NCBI RefSeq assembly: GCF_025642255.1
Contig: NZ_CP106759.1
Coordinates: forward strand, 1,577,501 to 1,641,500
Direction: 5' to 3'
Length of the DNA: 64,000 nt
DNA from: Stenotrophomonas maltophilia
GTDB taxonomy: Bacteria; Pseudomonadota; Gammaproteobacteria; Xanthomonadales; Xanthomonadaceae
The notes beneath the pieces are model-generated. The model ran no database searches, was not told the DNA's origin, and saw only the letters and a program-made list of their open reading frames with translations. Positions 17,980-26,944 of this stretch are shown here, one piece after another (the first letter of the stretch is position 1; every line of letters begins with the position of its first letter). The position numbers and the translations under genes are program-made.

Positions 17980-19836
17980 ATGCTCGAATTTCCACGCTGG
18001 AAGTACGTCGTCATCCTGATCGTACTTGCGCTCAGTACGCTGTATGCGCTGCCCAACATCTACCAGAAGGACGCGGCCGTCCAGATCACCGCCAACCGTG
18101 GCGGACAGGTCGACGACGCCCTCCGCGACCGCGTGGTGGCTGACCTGAAGAAGGCCGGCATCGCCAGCCTCGGCGCCGAGAAGGAAGGCGAGAGCCTGAT
18201 CGTCCGCCTGCCGGACCTCAAGACCCAGGCCGCGGCAAGCGACCTGCTGCGCGACAGCGTGGGTGAGAACTACACGGTCGCGCTGAACCTGGCATCCACC
18301 GTTCCGGACTGGCTGGCCAATCTTGGCGGTCGCCCGATGACGCTCGGCCTGGACCTGCAGGGCGGCGTGCACTTCGTGCTGCAGGTGGACCAGAAAGCAG
18401 CGCTGGACAAGCGCCTGGATGCCTATACCGAAGACGTGCGCAGCACCCTGCGCGACGCGCGCATTCCGTACCAGTCGGTCGAGCGTCGCGCCGACAACAG
18501 CATCGTGGCCAACCTGAGCCCGTCCGCCGGTGACGACGCCGCGCAGCGCGCCCGCACGGCCCTGCTCAAGGCGCAGCCGACCCTCGGTTACGACGTCAGC
18601 GGCAGCCGCATCACGGTGACCGTGCCGGAGGCCGAGATCTCGCAGATCGCCAACGGCGCCATCGAGCAGAACATCAATACCCTGCGCAACCGCGTGAACC
18701 AGCTGGGCGTGGCCGAGCCGATCATCCAGCGCCAGGGCGCCGACCGCGTCGTGGTGCAGCTGCCCGGCGTGCAGGACACGGCCGAAGCCAAGCGCATGAT
18801 CGGTGCGACCGCCACCCTGGAATACCGTGCGGTGGTCGAGGGCAACGCCCAGGACGCCATCAACGCCGGCCGCATCCCGCCGGAAGCCAAGGTCTACCAG
18901 CAGCGTGACGGCCGCGGCCCGATCCTGCTGAACAAGCGCGTGATCGTCACCGGCGACCAGATGGTGGCTGCGCAGGCGGTGACCGACGCCAACAGCGGTG
19001 CCCCGGCGGTCAGCGTGACGCTGAACAACGTCGGTGGCCAGCGCATGTTCGACTTCACCAGCGCCAACGTGAACAAGCCGATGGCGGTGGTGTACACCGA
19101 ACGCGTGCCGACCGTGACCGTGGTCGACGGCCAGGAAGTGCGCGGCTTCAAGGTCAACGAGGAAGTGATCTCGGTGGCCAACATCAATGGCGTGTTCGGC
19201 AAGAACTTCCAGACCACCGGCCTGCAGAAGAAGGAAGCCGAAGACCTGGCCAAGCTGCTGAAGTCCGGCTCGCTGGCCGCGCCGATGGACTTCGTCGAAG
19301 AGCGCGTGGTCGGCCCGAGCCTGGGTGCCGAGAACGTCAAGAACGGCATGCGCGCCGTGGTCTTCGCCTTCCTGTTCACCCTGGTGTTCTTCAGCATCTA
19401 CTACCGCATGTTCGGCATCATCACGTCGGTGGCGATGCTGTTCAACCTGCTGATCGTGGTGGCAGTGATGTCGTTGTTCGGCGCGACCATGACCCTGCCG
19501 GGCTTTGCCGGCCTGGCGCTGTCGGTCGGCCTGTCGGTCGACGCCAACGTGCTGATCAACGAGCGTATCCGTGAAGAGCTGCGGGCCGGTGTTCCGGGCA
19601 AGACCGCGATCGTGACCGGTTACGAGCGCGCTTCCGGCACCATCCTCGACGCCAACCTGACCGGCCTGATCGTCGGCGTGGCACTGTTCGCATTCGGTAC
19701 CGGTCCGCTGAAGGGCTTCGCGCTGACCATGATCATCGGTATTTTCGCCTCCATGTTCACCGCGATCACCGTGTCGCGTGCGCTGGCGACGCTGATCTAC
19801 GGCCGCCGCAAGAAGCTCCAGAACGTGGCCATCTGA
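17980..19836 (+). CDS. secD: Protein translocase subunit SecD
   Basis: 618 residues. SecD and SecF use the proton gradient to pull exported polypeptides into the periplasm. There is an N-terminal membrane helix (YVVILIVLALSTLYALPNIY), a large periplasmic region containing the conserved LGLDLQGGVHFVLQVD and GATATLEYR, and five C-terminal helices that include GFAGLALSVGLSVDANVLINERIREEL, where the functional Asp lies. Start is ATG 17980 (MLEFPRWKY), the usual family start; ATG 17956 would add only eight residues. The secF gene follows 15 bp later. Confidence 0.96.
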   Translation: MLEFPRWKYVVILIVLALSTLYALPNIYQKDAAVQITANRGGQVDDALRDRVVADLKKAGIASLGAEKEGESLIVRLPDLKTQAAASDLLRDSVGENYTVALNLASTVPDWLANLGGRPMTLGLDLQGGVHFVLQVDQKAALDKRLDAYTEDVRSTLRDARIPYQSVERRADNSIVANLSPSAGDDAAQRARTALLKAQPTLGYDVSGSRITVTVPEAEISQIANGAIEQNINTLRNRVNQLGVAEPIIQRQGADRVVVQLPGVQDTAEAKRMIGATATLEYRAVVEGNAQDAINAGRIPPEAKVYQQRDGRGPILLNKRVIVTGDQMVAAQAVTDANSGAPAVSVTLNNVGGQRMFDFTSANVNKPMAVVYTERVPTVTVVDGQEVRGFKVNEEVISVANINGVFGKNFQTTGLQKKEAEDLAKLLKSGSLAAPMDFVEERVVGPSLGAENVKNGMRAVVFAFLFTLVFFSIYYRMFGIITSVAMLFNLLIVVAVMSLFGATMTLPGFAGLALSVGLSVDANVLINERIREELRAGVPGKTAIVTGYERASGTILDANLTGLIVGVALFAFGTGPLKGFALTMIIGIFASMFTAITVSRALATLIYGRRKKLQNVAI

Positions 19837-19851
19837 CGGGACGACACGCAC

Positions 19852-20832
19852 ATGAAACTGTTTCCGCTGCACATCCTCCCGAACGACACCAAGATCGATT
19901 TCATGCGGTGGCGCCATGTCGCCATGGTCGTCACGATCATCGTGTTCCTGGCATCGATCGCCATCATCGGCTTCAAGGGCTTCAACTATGCCCTGGACTT
20001 CACCGGTGGCACCCTGATCGAGGCCCGCTTCGAACGCCCGGTGGACGTCGAGCAGGTCCGCACCAAGCTCGAGCAGAGCGGCTTCGACGGCGCCCAGGTG
20101 CAGAGCGTCGGTGGCAGTACCGACCTGCTGATCCGCCTGGCGCCGCACGGTGAGCATGCCCCGGGTACCGGCGATTCCGCCGCCGAGGACAAGGCCACCG
20201 CGGCGGCCGTGGTCAAGGCGCTGTCCTCGGCCGACAACCAGGCGACGGTGCTGCGCAATGAGTTCGTCGGCCCGCAGATCGGCAAGGATCTGGCGATGAA
20301 CGGCCTGTACGCCACCATCTTCATGCTGGCCGGCTTCCTGATCTACATCGCCGTCCGCTTTGAATGGAAGTTCGCGGTCACCGCCAGCATCGTGGCCATG
20401 TTCGACCTGATCGTGACGGTGGCTTACGTGTCCCTGCTGGGCCGCGAGTTCGACCTGACTGTGCTGGCCGGCCTGCTGTCGGTGATGGGCTTTGCGATCA
20501 ACGACATCATCGTGGTGTTCGACCGCGTCCGCGAGAACTTCCGCAGCCTGCGCGTGGAACCGATGGAAGTGCTGAACCGTTCGATCAACCAGACGCTGTC
20601 GCGTACGGTGATCACCGCGGTGATGTTCTTCCTGTCCGCACTGGCCCTGTACCTGTACGGTGGCAGCTCGATGGAAGGCCTGGCCGAAACGCACATGATC
20701 GGTGCGGTGATCGTGGTCATGTCGTCGATCCTGGTCGCGGTGCCGATGCTCACGATCGGCTTCCTGCGCGTGAGCAAGCAGGATTTGCTGCCGAAGGCCA
20801 AGGACATCGAGGCTCTGGCCCGCCGTCCGTAA
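19852..20832 (+). CDS. secF: Protein translocase subunit SecF
   Basis: 326 residues with the SecF layout: an N-terminal helix (HVAMVVTIIVFLASIAIIGF), a periplasmic domain starting YALDFTGGTLIEARF, and five C-terminal helices with TVLAGLLSVMGFAINDIIVVFDRVRE. It completes the SecD-SecF-YajC unit. A strong intrinsic terminator follows at 20861-20886, marking the operon end. Confidence 0.96.
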   Translation: MKLFPLHILPNDTKIDFMRWRHVAMVVTIIVFLASIAIIGFKGFNYALDFTGGTLIEARFERPVDVEQVRTKLEQSGFDGAQVQSVGGSTDLLIRLAPHGEHAPGTGDSAAEDKATAAAVVKALSSADNQATVLRNEFVGPQIGKDLAMNGLYATIFMLAGFLIYIAVRFEWKFAVTASIVAMFDLIVTVAYVSLLGREFDLTVLAGLLSVMGFAINDIIVVFDRVRENFRSLRVEPMEVLNRSINQTLSRTVITAVMFFLSALALYLYGGSSMEGLAETHMIGAVIVVMSSILVAVPMLTIGFLRVSKQDLLPKAKDIEALARRP

Positions 20833-20860
20833 GCGTTCGCGCTGCACGCAACGCACAGAG

Positions 20861-20886
20861 AACCCCGCGCAAGCGGGGTTTTTTTT
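20861..20886 (+). terminator. Intrinsic terminator after secF
   Basis: AACCCCGC-GCAA-GCGGGGTT, a perfect 8-bp stem with a GNRA-like loop, followed by six more T (eight in all). Confidence 0.92.
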
Positions 20887-20968
20887 GTTGGCCGGGTTGC
20901 ACCCGGCACCCGCCGAGGCAAGAGCAACATCAGCATCAACATCAACAGCGGGCATTCCGCGGGATGGC

Positions 20969-21064
20969 GGGGCGGTGTCGGAGTGCGGGGACGCCGTAAA
21001 CCCGTCCATGGGGGCTTGGCAGCCGCATCCATGCGGCTGACACCCCACACTCCGACACCGCCCC
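20969..21064. repeat. Large hairpin B1
   Basis: Arms GGGGCGGTGTCGGAGTG (20969-20985) and complement (21048-21064). The tip stem is CAGCCGCAT-CC-ATGCGGCTG (21020-21039). It is the counterpart of 2911-3008 on the other strand, but with a different, still fully paired tip. Confidence 0.82.
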
Positions 21065-21090
21065 ACCTTCGACACGTTCACGCGGCTGTC

Positions 21091-21168
21091 GGTAGGTGTC
21101 GATCTTGGTCGACACATCTGTCAGATTTCGAATGAATTCAATCGTGTCGACCAAGGTCGACACCCACC
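21091..21168. repeat. Inverted pair of GTGTCGACC-type units
   Basis: GGTAGGTGTCGATCTTGGTC continuing into GACAC (21091-21115) faces GTGTCGACCAAGGTCGACAC followed by CCACC (21144-21168). They are reverse complements with two changes. The 28-bp spacer contains TCGAATGAATTCA, shared with the first element. Confidence 0.85.
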
Positions 21169-21210
21169 AGAGCAGAATGCGGTTCCGACAGAACGCGGAA
21201 GACTGTCGAA

Positions 21211-21312
21211 GGCGGGGTGGGTCCGGTTGCGGGGGCGTGAGCGCCATGGATGGCGCGACCGAGCCTACATGGACGTACTTGCGGCGTCCCCCGCAACCGG
21301 ACCTGCCCCGCC
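21211..21312. repeat. Large hairpin B2
   Basis: 25-bp arms at 21211-21235 and 21288-21312 with two mismatches. The tip stem is GCGCCAT-GG-ATGGCGC (21241-21256). It is the counterpart of 2611-2713 on the other strand. Confidence 0.82.
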
Positions 21313-21411
21313 ATCCCGCAGATAGCTCGCTTCTGACGTTGACGTTGACGTTGATTCGGCAGGTGCAGGGTGCAACCCTGCAAAACAAACACCACCCTAC
21401 GGCAGCGTCGG

Positions 21412-21440
21412 TTGTGCATTCGGCTCTCGCGCACTACGAT
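21412..21440 (+). promoter_or_regulatory. Probable fabV promoter
   Basis: TTGTGC (21412-21417) and TACGAT (21435-21440) are separated by exactly 17 bp. They lie between the composite element and fabV and predict a 5' leader of about 74 nt. Confidence 0.55.
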
Positions 21441-21520
21441 CCTGCGGTTCGCGCGCGCAGGCGCGCCCTCCGATTCCTGCTGAGCGCCCCGCGCGCCGCA
21501 TCTGCCAACCCGAGGTATCC

Positions 21521-22780
21521 ATGGTCATCAAACCGCGCGTCCGCGGCTTCATCTGCGTCACCACCCATCCGACCGGCTGCGACGCCGCCGTCAAGCAGCA
21601 GATCGACTACATCCGCGCCCGCCCGCCGATCCAGAACGGTCCCAAGCGCGTGCTGGTGATCGGCGCCTCGACCGGCTACGGCCTGGCCGCCCGCATCACT
21701 GCCGCGTTCGGCAGCGGTGCGGCGACCCTGGGCGTGTTCTTCGAGCGTCCCGGTAGCGAGACCAAGCCGGGCACGGCGGGCTGGTACAACTCGGCGGCGT
21801 TCCACCGCTATGCCGATGAGGCGGGCCTGTATGCCAAGAGCATCAATGGTGATGCGTTCTCGGATGAAGTGAAGGCGCGCACCATCGAGATGATCAAGGC
21901 CGATCTCGGCCAGGTCGACCAGGTCGTCTACAGCCTGGCTGCGCCGCGCCGCAAGCACCCAAAGACCGGTGAAGTGATCAGTTCCACGCTGAAGCCGATC
22001 GGTGAGCCGATCACGCTGCGTGGCCTGGATACCGACAAGGAAGTGATCACCGAGACCACTTTGCAGCCGGCGACGCCGGAGGAAATCGCAGGGACCGTCG
22101 CAGTGATGGGCGGTGAAGACTGGCAGATGTGGATCGACGCGCTGGCCGATGCCGGCGTGCTGGCCAATGGCTGCACCACCACCGCCTTCACCTACGTTGG
22201 CGAAGAAATCACCCAGGCCATCTACTGGAATGGCTCGATCGGCGCTGCCAAGAAGGATCTCGACACCAAGGTGCTGGGCCTGCGCGAGAAGCTGGCGAAG
22301 ATCGGCGGTGATGCCCGCGTGTCGGTGCTCAAGGCCGTGGTCACCCAGGCGAGCTCGGCCATTCCGACAATGCCGCTGTACCTGTCGCTGCTGTTCAAGG
22401 TGATGAAGGAAAAGGGCACCCACGAAGGCTGCATCGAGCAGCTGGACGTGCTCTACGACATCCTCTACGGCGGCAAGGCCGACGGCGTGGCGATCGACCG
22501 CCTGCGTCACGATCTGGTCGATGGCGATGGCCATACCGTCGCGCTGGTCGATGAAGAAGGCCGCCTGCGTGCCGACTACAAGGAAATGGCGGCAGACGTG
22601 CAGGGCAAGGTGGTTGCGCTGTGGCCGCAAGTGACCAACGAAAACCTGTACGAGATCAGCGACCTGGCCGGCTACAAGGCGGACTTCCTGCGCCTGTTCG
22701 GTTTCGGCGTTGAAGGCGTCGACTACGAGGCCGACGTCGATCCGGATGTGAAGATCAACAATCTGGTCGATATGACCTGA
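21521..22780 (+). CDS. fabV: Enoyl-ACP reductase, FabV type
   Basis: 419 residues. FabV reduces trans-2-enoyl-ACP with NADH in the last step of fatty acid elongation. Family marks are [20 protein letters not shown] at the start, [27 protein letters not shown] and the catalytic Tyr-(x)8-Lys in [10 protein letters not shown]. It is unrelated in primary sequence to FabI apart from the short-chain dehydrogenase fold. FabV enzymes are known for low sensitivity to triclosan, so this gene may contribute to intrinsic tolerance; that is a family inference. It is monocistronic, with its own promoter and a strong terminator. Confidence 0.95.
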   Translation: MVIKPRVRGFICVTTHPTGCDAAVKQQIDYIRARPPIQNGPKRVLVIGASTGYGLAARITAAFGSGAATLGVFFERPGSETKPGTAGWYNSAAFHRYADEAGLYAKSINGDAFSDEVKARTIEMIKADLGQVDQVVYSLAAPRRKHPKTGEVISSTLKPIGEPITLRGLDTDKEVITETTLQPATPEEIAGTVAVMGGEDWQMWIDALADAGVLANGCTTTAFTYVGEEITQAIYWNGSIGAAKKDLDTKVLGLREKLAKIGGDARVSVLKAVVTQASSAIPTMPLYLSLLFKVMKEKGTHEGCIEQLDVLYDILYGGKADGVAIDRLRHDLVDGDGHTVALVDEEGRLRADYKEMAADVQGKVVALWPQVTNENLYEISDLAGYKADFLRLFGFGVEGVDYEADVDPDVKINNLVDMT

Positions 22781-22783
22781 TCG

Positions 22784-22809
22784 AAAAGGCCGGCGAAAGC
22801 CGGCCTTTT
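22784..22809. terminator. Bidirectional intrinsic terminator after fabV
   Basis: AAAAGGCCGGC-GAAA-GCCGGCCTTTT, an 11-bp stem that carries T-runs on both strands. It could serve fabV and also the convergent FimX-like gene. Confidence 0.88.
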
Positions 22810-22832
22810 CACATAGGGCGCGCCGCTGTGCT

Positions 22833-22921
22833 CGCCGGGCATGGCCCGGCGCTAGCAGGCTCGTCGTGCATGGGCCGGCGTTACCCCGGCGCCCCTTGGT
22901 AGCGCCGGGCCATGCCCCGCG
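22833..22921. repeat. SMAG-type palindromes between convergent genes
   Basis: A minus-oriented unit CGCCGGGCATGGCCCGGCG followed by CTAGC (22833-22856, head CTAG rather than CTAC) and a plus-oriented unit GTAGCGCCGGGCCATGCCCC (22899-22921) with an altered end. Confidence 0.75.
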
Positions 22922-22929
22922 ATGCGGGA

Positions 22930-24999
22930 TCACCCGAAGTCGAAACTCATCGTCGGCAGCGCCGGACCGACGAAGTCGCCCTGCACGTAGTCCACGCCTG
23001 CACTGAACAGCAGCGTCATGGAGTTGGCATCGCTGACGAACTCGGCGATGGTGCGGATACCGGCCTCCTGCGCGCGCGCCGTGATCTGGCTGATGCGGTC
23101 GATGTTCTCGCGGGTCGCCGCCAGGTCGCTGGTGAATCCACGGTCCAGCTTGAGGAACTGCGGCTGGAAGTGGGCCAGCAGCTGGAACGAATCCAGGCCG
23201 GACCCGAACTGTTCCAGGCCGATGCGGCAGCCCAGCGGGGCCACGTCGGCCAGGAACTGCTGGGCGCTGCGCAGGTGGGTGAACACCTTCGCTTCCGGCG
23301 CATGCAGCCACAGGCGCTCGCCCGGAACCCCGTGCGCCTTCAGTTCACCACGCAGGGTGGCAATCATCTGCGGGTCGTCGAACGATTCGGGGGTGACCTT
23401 CACCAGCATCTGGGTGGCGCTGCCTTCGCGCGCGCGCTGCCCCAGCACCGTGATGGCCTTGGACACCACCCAGCGGTTGATCTCGGCCAGCAGCCCGTGT
23501 TCCTCGGCGATGCCAAGGAAAGCGGTGGGACTGAGCAGTTCACCGTTGTGCTCCAGTCGCAGATAGGCTTCGTACAGCTCCAGTGGCTCGCCCTGCAGGT
23601 TCAGGACCGGCTGGTAATGCAGCTGGAAGCCGTCGCCGTCCAGGGCTTCGCGGATGCGGCCGACCCATCGCTGCACACGTTCTTCCTCGACCCGATCGAC
23701 CGCGGCCGGATCGAAGATGCGACAGGTGTTGCCCAGCTCGGCGGCCGCCTGCGTGCACTCGCTGGCACGCGCCAGGACCTGGCCGATACTGGCGATCTTC
23801 TCGCCGACCTGGACACCGCCGATGCTCACGGTGACCGTGGCCGAACGCGCGCCGATGCTGAACACATGGGCGGCATATGCCTCACGGATGCGTTCGGCCA
23901 GTGCCACGGTCTGCGCATAGGGGCCGGCCTGCAGCACGGCGAAGCTGTGTTCGCCGAAGCGCGCCAGCTGCGCGTCCTCCCCCACGACATCGGCCAGCAG
24001 GGAGGCCAGCGCGCCGATGAGGGTATCGGCCGAGGCCAGCCCGATGTCCGGCATCAGCCGCGCATAGTGGTCGGGCTCGACCAGCAGCAGGCCGAACTGG
24101 CCCTCGCTGCGGCCAGCCTGGGCGACCGCACTTTCGACCTGCAGCATGAAGGTCGGCCGGTTCAGCAGGCCGGTCACCTGGTCGCGCTGGCGAAGATCCT
24201 CGACCTCTCGGGCCAGTTCCGGGTCGAACTCGATCCGGCGGCGGAACACGACCTGCAGGCAGGATTCGCCCTCATAGGTGGCTGCGGTGAATTCCATCGT
24301 TGCCGGAAACGCACTGCCATCCTGGTGGCGTGCATCGAGCTGGTACTGCGGTGGTGGCGCTTCGCCGCGGCTGAGGCTCTTCAGCAGCTGCTTGAAGTCA
24401 TCAACATGCTGGGCGGCCACCATGTCCAGCAGCGAGATGCCCTCGATGTCGTCGAAATGCTCGTAGCCGAACATGTCCAGATAGGCATCGTTGGCGCGGA
24501 TGTGCATGCCTTCGTGCACATAGGCGATGGGTTCGCGGGAGGAGGCAATCAGCGCGTCGCAACGGCGCTCGGTCTCGCGCATCTGTGCCTCGATGCGGCG
24601 CAGCCCGCGGCGCGCCTGCAGGTCGACCCACTGGTCGCGGACCACCGCCAGCAGATGCTCCGGCCGTTGGCGCAGGGCAAGGGCGCGGATGCCATGGCTG
24701 CTGGCCTGGACCAGCTCATCTTCGTCGATGCGCTCGGCCAGCAGCACCAGCGGAATGTCCTTGCCACTGGCCGCGATGTGCTGGGCCACCAGCGGCAGCG
24801 GGATGCCCTGCGAGGGCGAGGCCAGCACCAGATCGATGGCCTGGTTGGCCAGCACCTGCGACAGCTCGGCCGAATCCTGCGGGCGCCAGGGGCGCACGGC
24901 GATGCCGCTGTTGCGCAGCGTGCTGACGATGGCTTCCGCATTCTCGCCGCTGTCGTCGACGATCAGCAGGCGGATGGTGATGTCGTTCGCGTTCTGCAT
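22930..24999 (-). CDS. fimX: FimX-like degenerate REC-PAS-GGDEF-EAL protein (c-di-GMP receptor)
   Basis: 689 residues, the size of Xanthomonas FimX. Order: receiver-like domain (about 8-125) that has the acidic pair in LLIVDDS but lacks the phospho-acceptor Asp (DLVLASPSQG), PAS (about 145-255), GGDEF (about 275-425) reading RFGEHSF instead of GGDEF, and EAL (about 440-685) reading EAYLRLE, KVTPESF and LEQFGSG where active enzymes have EALLR, NVSP and DDFGTG. It is therefore expected to bind c-di-GMP without turning it over. FimX proteins work with PilZ and PilB at the type IV pilus. Start is ATG 24999 with GGGAG six bases before; longer frames upstream overlap the flavoprotein gene in another frame. 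Confidence 0.82.
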   Translation of the reverse strand: MQNANDITIRLLIVDDSGENAEAIVSTLRNSGIAVRPWRPQDSAELSQVLANQAIDLVLASPSQGIPLPLVAQHIAASGKDIPLVLLAERIDEDELVQASSHGIRALALRQRPEHLLAVVRDQWVDLQARRGLRRIEAQMRETERRCDALIASSREPIAYVHEGMHIRANDAYLDMFGYEHFDDIEGISLLDMVAAQHVDDFKQLLKSLSRGEAPPPQYQLDARHQDGSAFPATMEFTAATYEGESCLQVVFRRRIEFDPELAREVEDLRQRDQVTGLLNRPTFMLQVESAVAQAGRSEGQFGLLLVEPDHYARLMPDIGLASADTLIGALASLLADVVGEDAQLARFGEHSFAVLQAGPYAQTVALAERIREAYAAHVFSIGARSATVTVSIGGVQVGEKIASIGQVLARASECTQAAAELGNTCRIFDPAAVDRVEEERVQRWVGRIREALDGDGFQLHYQPVLNLQGEPLELYEAYLRLEHNGELLSPTAFLGIAEEHGLLAEINRWVVSKAITVLGQRAREGSATQMLVKVTPESFDDPQMIATLRGELKAHGVPGERLWLHAPEAKVFTHLRSAQQFLADVAPLGCRIGLEQFGSGLDSFQLLAHFQPQFLKLDRGFTSDLAATRENIDRISQITARAQEAGIRTIAEFVSDANSMTLLFSAGVDYVQGDFVGPALPTMSFDFG

Positions 25000-25090
25000 G
25001 CACTGCTCCCCAATCTGCGGATCTTGATACACGATGCTCGGCGAGCCGTCCATGCGTGCAGGCATCCCGCACCCCGAACGGCGATGCGGT

Positions 25091-26275
25091 TCACACCACG
25101 CTGCCGGCGGCGTGGCCGCTGGCCCAGGCCCACTGGAAGTTGTAGCCGCCAAGCCAGCCGGTGACGTCCAGCACTTCGCCGACGAAATGCAGGCCCGGCA
25201 CGCGCTTGGATTCCATCGTGGAGGACGAAACGTCGGCGGTGTCCACGCCGCCCAGCGTGACCTCGGCGGTGCGGTAGCCTTCGGTGCCACTGGCCACCAG
25301 CGGGAACGCACCCAGCAGCTGCGCAGCCTGGCGCAGCTGGGGCTCATCCAGCTGCCGTACCGGGCGGTCCGGCAGCCAGTGTTCGCACAGGCGCTGGGCC
25401 AGGCGCTTGGGCAGGACCTCGGCCAGCACCGTGCGCAGTTCGGCGGCTGGCCGCTCCTGTTTCATCCGTCGCAGCCACTGGCCGGCATCCTGGCCGGGCA
25501 GCAGATCCAGTTCCAGTGCATCGCCGGGTTGCCAGAAGGAGGAGATCTGCAGGATCGCCGGGCCGCTGACGCCACGATGGGTGAGCAACATGGAATTCTG
25601 GAACTGCATGCCGTTGCAGCGCGCCTCGATCGGCAGGGCGACACCGCTCAGGTCGGCCAGGCGCTCCTGGTGCCTGCCACTGAGGGTCAGCGGCACGAGT
25701 CCGGCGCGGGTCGGCAGCACGGCATGCCCGAACTGGCGTGCAATCTCGTAGCCGAAGCCGGTTGCGCCCAGGCTGGGGATGGACAGGCCACCTGTGGCGA
25801 CCACCAGCGAGGCGCAGTGGAACATCCCCTGCGTGGTGTGCACACGGAAGCCATCCGTCCCGTGCTCGATGCGCTCGACGCTGCAGTGGGTACGGATGTG
25901 CGCACCCGCTGCCTGGCACTCGTCCACCAGCATCTTCACGATCTGCTTGGACGAAACGTCGCAGAACAGCTGCCCCAGCTCCTTCTCGTGATAGGCGATG
26001 GCATGGCGCTCGACCATCTCGATGAAGTGCCAAGGCGTATACCGGGCCAGCGCCGATTTGCAGAAGTGCGGATTGGCCGACAGGAAGTTGGCCGGGGTGG
26101 TGCCGGTGTTGGTGAAGTTGCAGCGGCCACCGCCGGACATCAGGATCTTCTTGCCGATCTTGTTGGCGTGATCGATCACCTGCACCTGGCGGCCGCGCCG
26201 GCCGGCGGTGATCGCGGTCATCAGGCCGGCGGCACCGGCACCGATCACCACGACGTCGCAGCGCGTCGTACTCAT
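25091..26275 (-). CDS. NAD(P)/FAD-dependent flavoprotein, HI0933 (YhiN) family
   Basis: 394 residues. FAD-binding N-terminus CDVVVIGAGAAGLMTAITAGRRG, then the family motif KILMSGGGRCNFTNTG, a middle domain, LVVATGGLSIPSLGATGFGY, and C-terminal GVDTADVSSSTMESKRVPGLHFVGEVLDVTGWLGGYNFQWAWASGHAAG. Members are soluble flavoproteins of unknown substrate. The start overlaps the stop of the upstream yaeQ gene (26272-26275, ATGA), so the two are co-translated. It is followed at 91 bp by the FimX-like gene. Confidence 0.9.
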   Translation of the reverse strand: MSTTRCDVVVIGAGAAGLMTAITAGRRGRQVQVIDHANKIGKKILMSGGGRCNFTNTGTTPANFLSANPHFCKSALARYTPWHFIEMVERHAIAYHEKELGQLFCDVSSKQIVKMLVDECQAAGAHIRTHCSVERIEHGTDGFRVHTTQGMFHCASLVVATGGLSIPSLGATGFGYEIARQFGHAVLPTRAGLVPLTLSGRHQERLADLSGVALPIEARCNGMQFQNSMLLTHRGVSGPAILQISSFWQPGDALELDLLPGQDAGQWLRRMKQERPAAELRTVLAEVLPKRLAQRLCEHWLPDRPVRQLDEPQLRQAAQLLGAFPLVASGTEGYRTAEVTLGGVDTADVSSSTMESKRVPGLHFVGEVLDVTGWLGGYNFQWAWASGHAAGSVV

Positions 26276-26820
26276 GCCTTGGCGCGCTTGCGCCAGGTGG
26301 GGATGATGTCGAGCTGGATCTGGTCGTTGAGGATCTGCACCTCGCCGTCCTGGATCAGCACGCTGAAGCGCATGGCACGCTGGATCTGCTGGCCCCACTG
26401 CTCGACGAAGGTGCCATCGAGGTCGATCACCGACAGGTTGTCGAAGCGCGCCAGGCCCTTGCCCTGCTTGCCCCACCAGATGTCGGACGCATTGCCGCCG
26501 TAGTTGACCACCTGCACCTGGCGGCTGCGATTGCTGGCCTTGCGGATACGGGATTCATCGGGGTGGCCGAGGTCGATCCACTGCAGGATGTCGCCGGTGT
26601 AGTCGTGCTGCCACAGGTCCGGCTCGTCATCCGTACTCAGGCCCCGGCCGAATTCCAGGCGGTCGTCGGCGTTGAGGGCGAAGGTGAGCAGGCGCACCAT
26701 CAGGCGCTCGTCGGTTTCCGACGGATGCTGGGCCAGGGTCAGGTTGTGGGTCGCGTAGTAGCCGCGATCCATGTCGCTGATCTGCAACTCGGCCTTGCGG
26801 ATGGTGGCGGTGAGGGCCAT
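26272..26820 (-). CDS. yaeQ: YaeQ family protein
   Basis: 182 residues, the normal family length. It starts MALTATIRKAELQISDMDRGYY, continues with HPSETDERLMVRLLTFAL, WIDLGHPDESRIRKAS and VVNYGG, and ends with a C-terminal domain rich in strands. YaeQ has a restriction-endonuclease-like (PD-(D/E)xK) fold; its role is not established, and an old proposal that it substitutes for RfaH is not generally accepted. Start is ATG 26820, which gives the conserved N-terminus. Coupled to the flavoprotein gene by a 4-bp overlap. Confidence 0.9.
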   Translation of the reverse strand: MALTATIRKAELQISDMDRGYYATHNLTLAQHPSETDERLMVRLLTFALNADDRLEFGRGLSTDDEPDLWQHDYTGDILQWIDLGHPDESRIRKASNRSRQVQVVNYGGNASDIWWGKQGKGLARFDNLSVIDLDGTFVEQWGQQIQRAMRFSVLIQDGEVQILNDQIQLDIIPTWRKRAKA

Positions 26821-26944
26821 GGGGGATCCGTCGACTAAAGAGGACAATGATAGAGGTTTGCTGCAGGGGTGTCCGTGGCCAGGGTGTCTGCCGCGCGTCA
26901 ACGGTGGCACGCTTGCGGTTCCTGTTGCCGCCGGAGCGGACGCG

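Larger units (their letters stand above)
20891..21381. repeat. Composite nested-palindrome element, copy B (opposite orientation to copy A)
   Basis: It begins five bases after the secF terminator and ends before the fabV promoter. Order: end hairpin GCCGGGT-TGC-ACCCGGC (20891-20907), large hairpin B1 (20969-21064), inner unit 21091-21115, inner unit 21144-21168, large hairpin B2 (21211-21312), end hairpin GCAGGGT-GCA-ACCCTGC (21365-21381). Read on the minus strand it matches the element at 2541-3097 part for part, but lacks that copy's central 19-nt hairpin. Frames crossing it show no ribosome site or domain. Confidence 0.85.

Noticed and set aside
17824-21117. Uninterrupted 1097-codon frame on the minus strand across secD and secF
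   Set aside because: It is the complement of two strongly conserved genes. The translation is His/Gln/Arg/Asp-rich with no domain, which is what antisense frames in GC-rich coding DNA look like.
24999-25347. N-terminal extension of the FimX-like protein
   Set aside because: The extra 116 residues translate the flavoprotein gene in another frame. ATG 24999 has a good ribosome site and starts the receiver domain.
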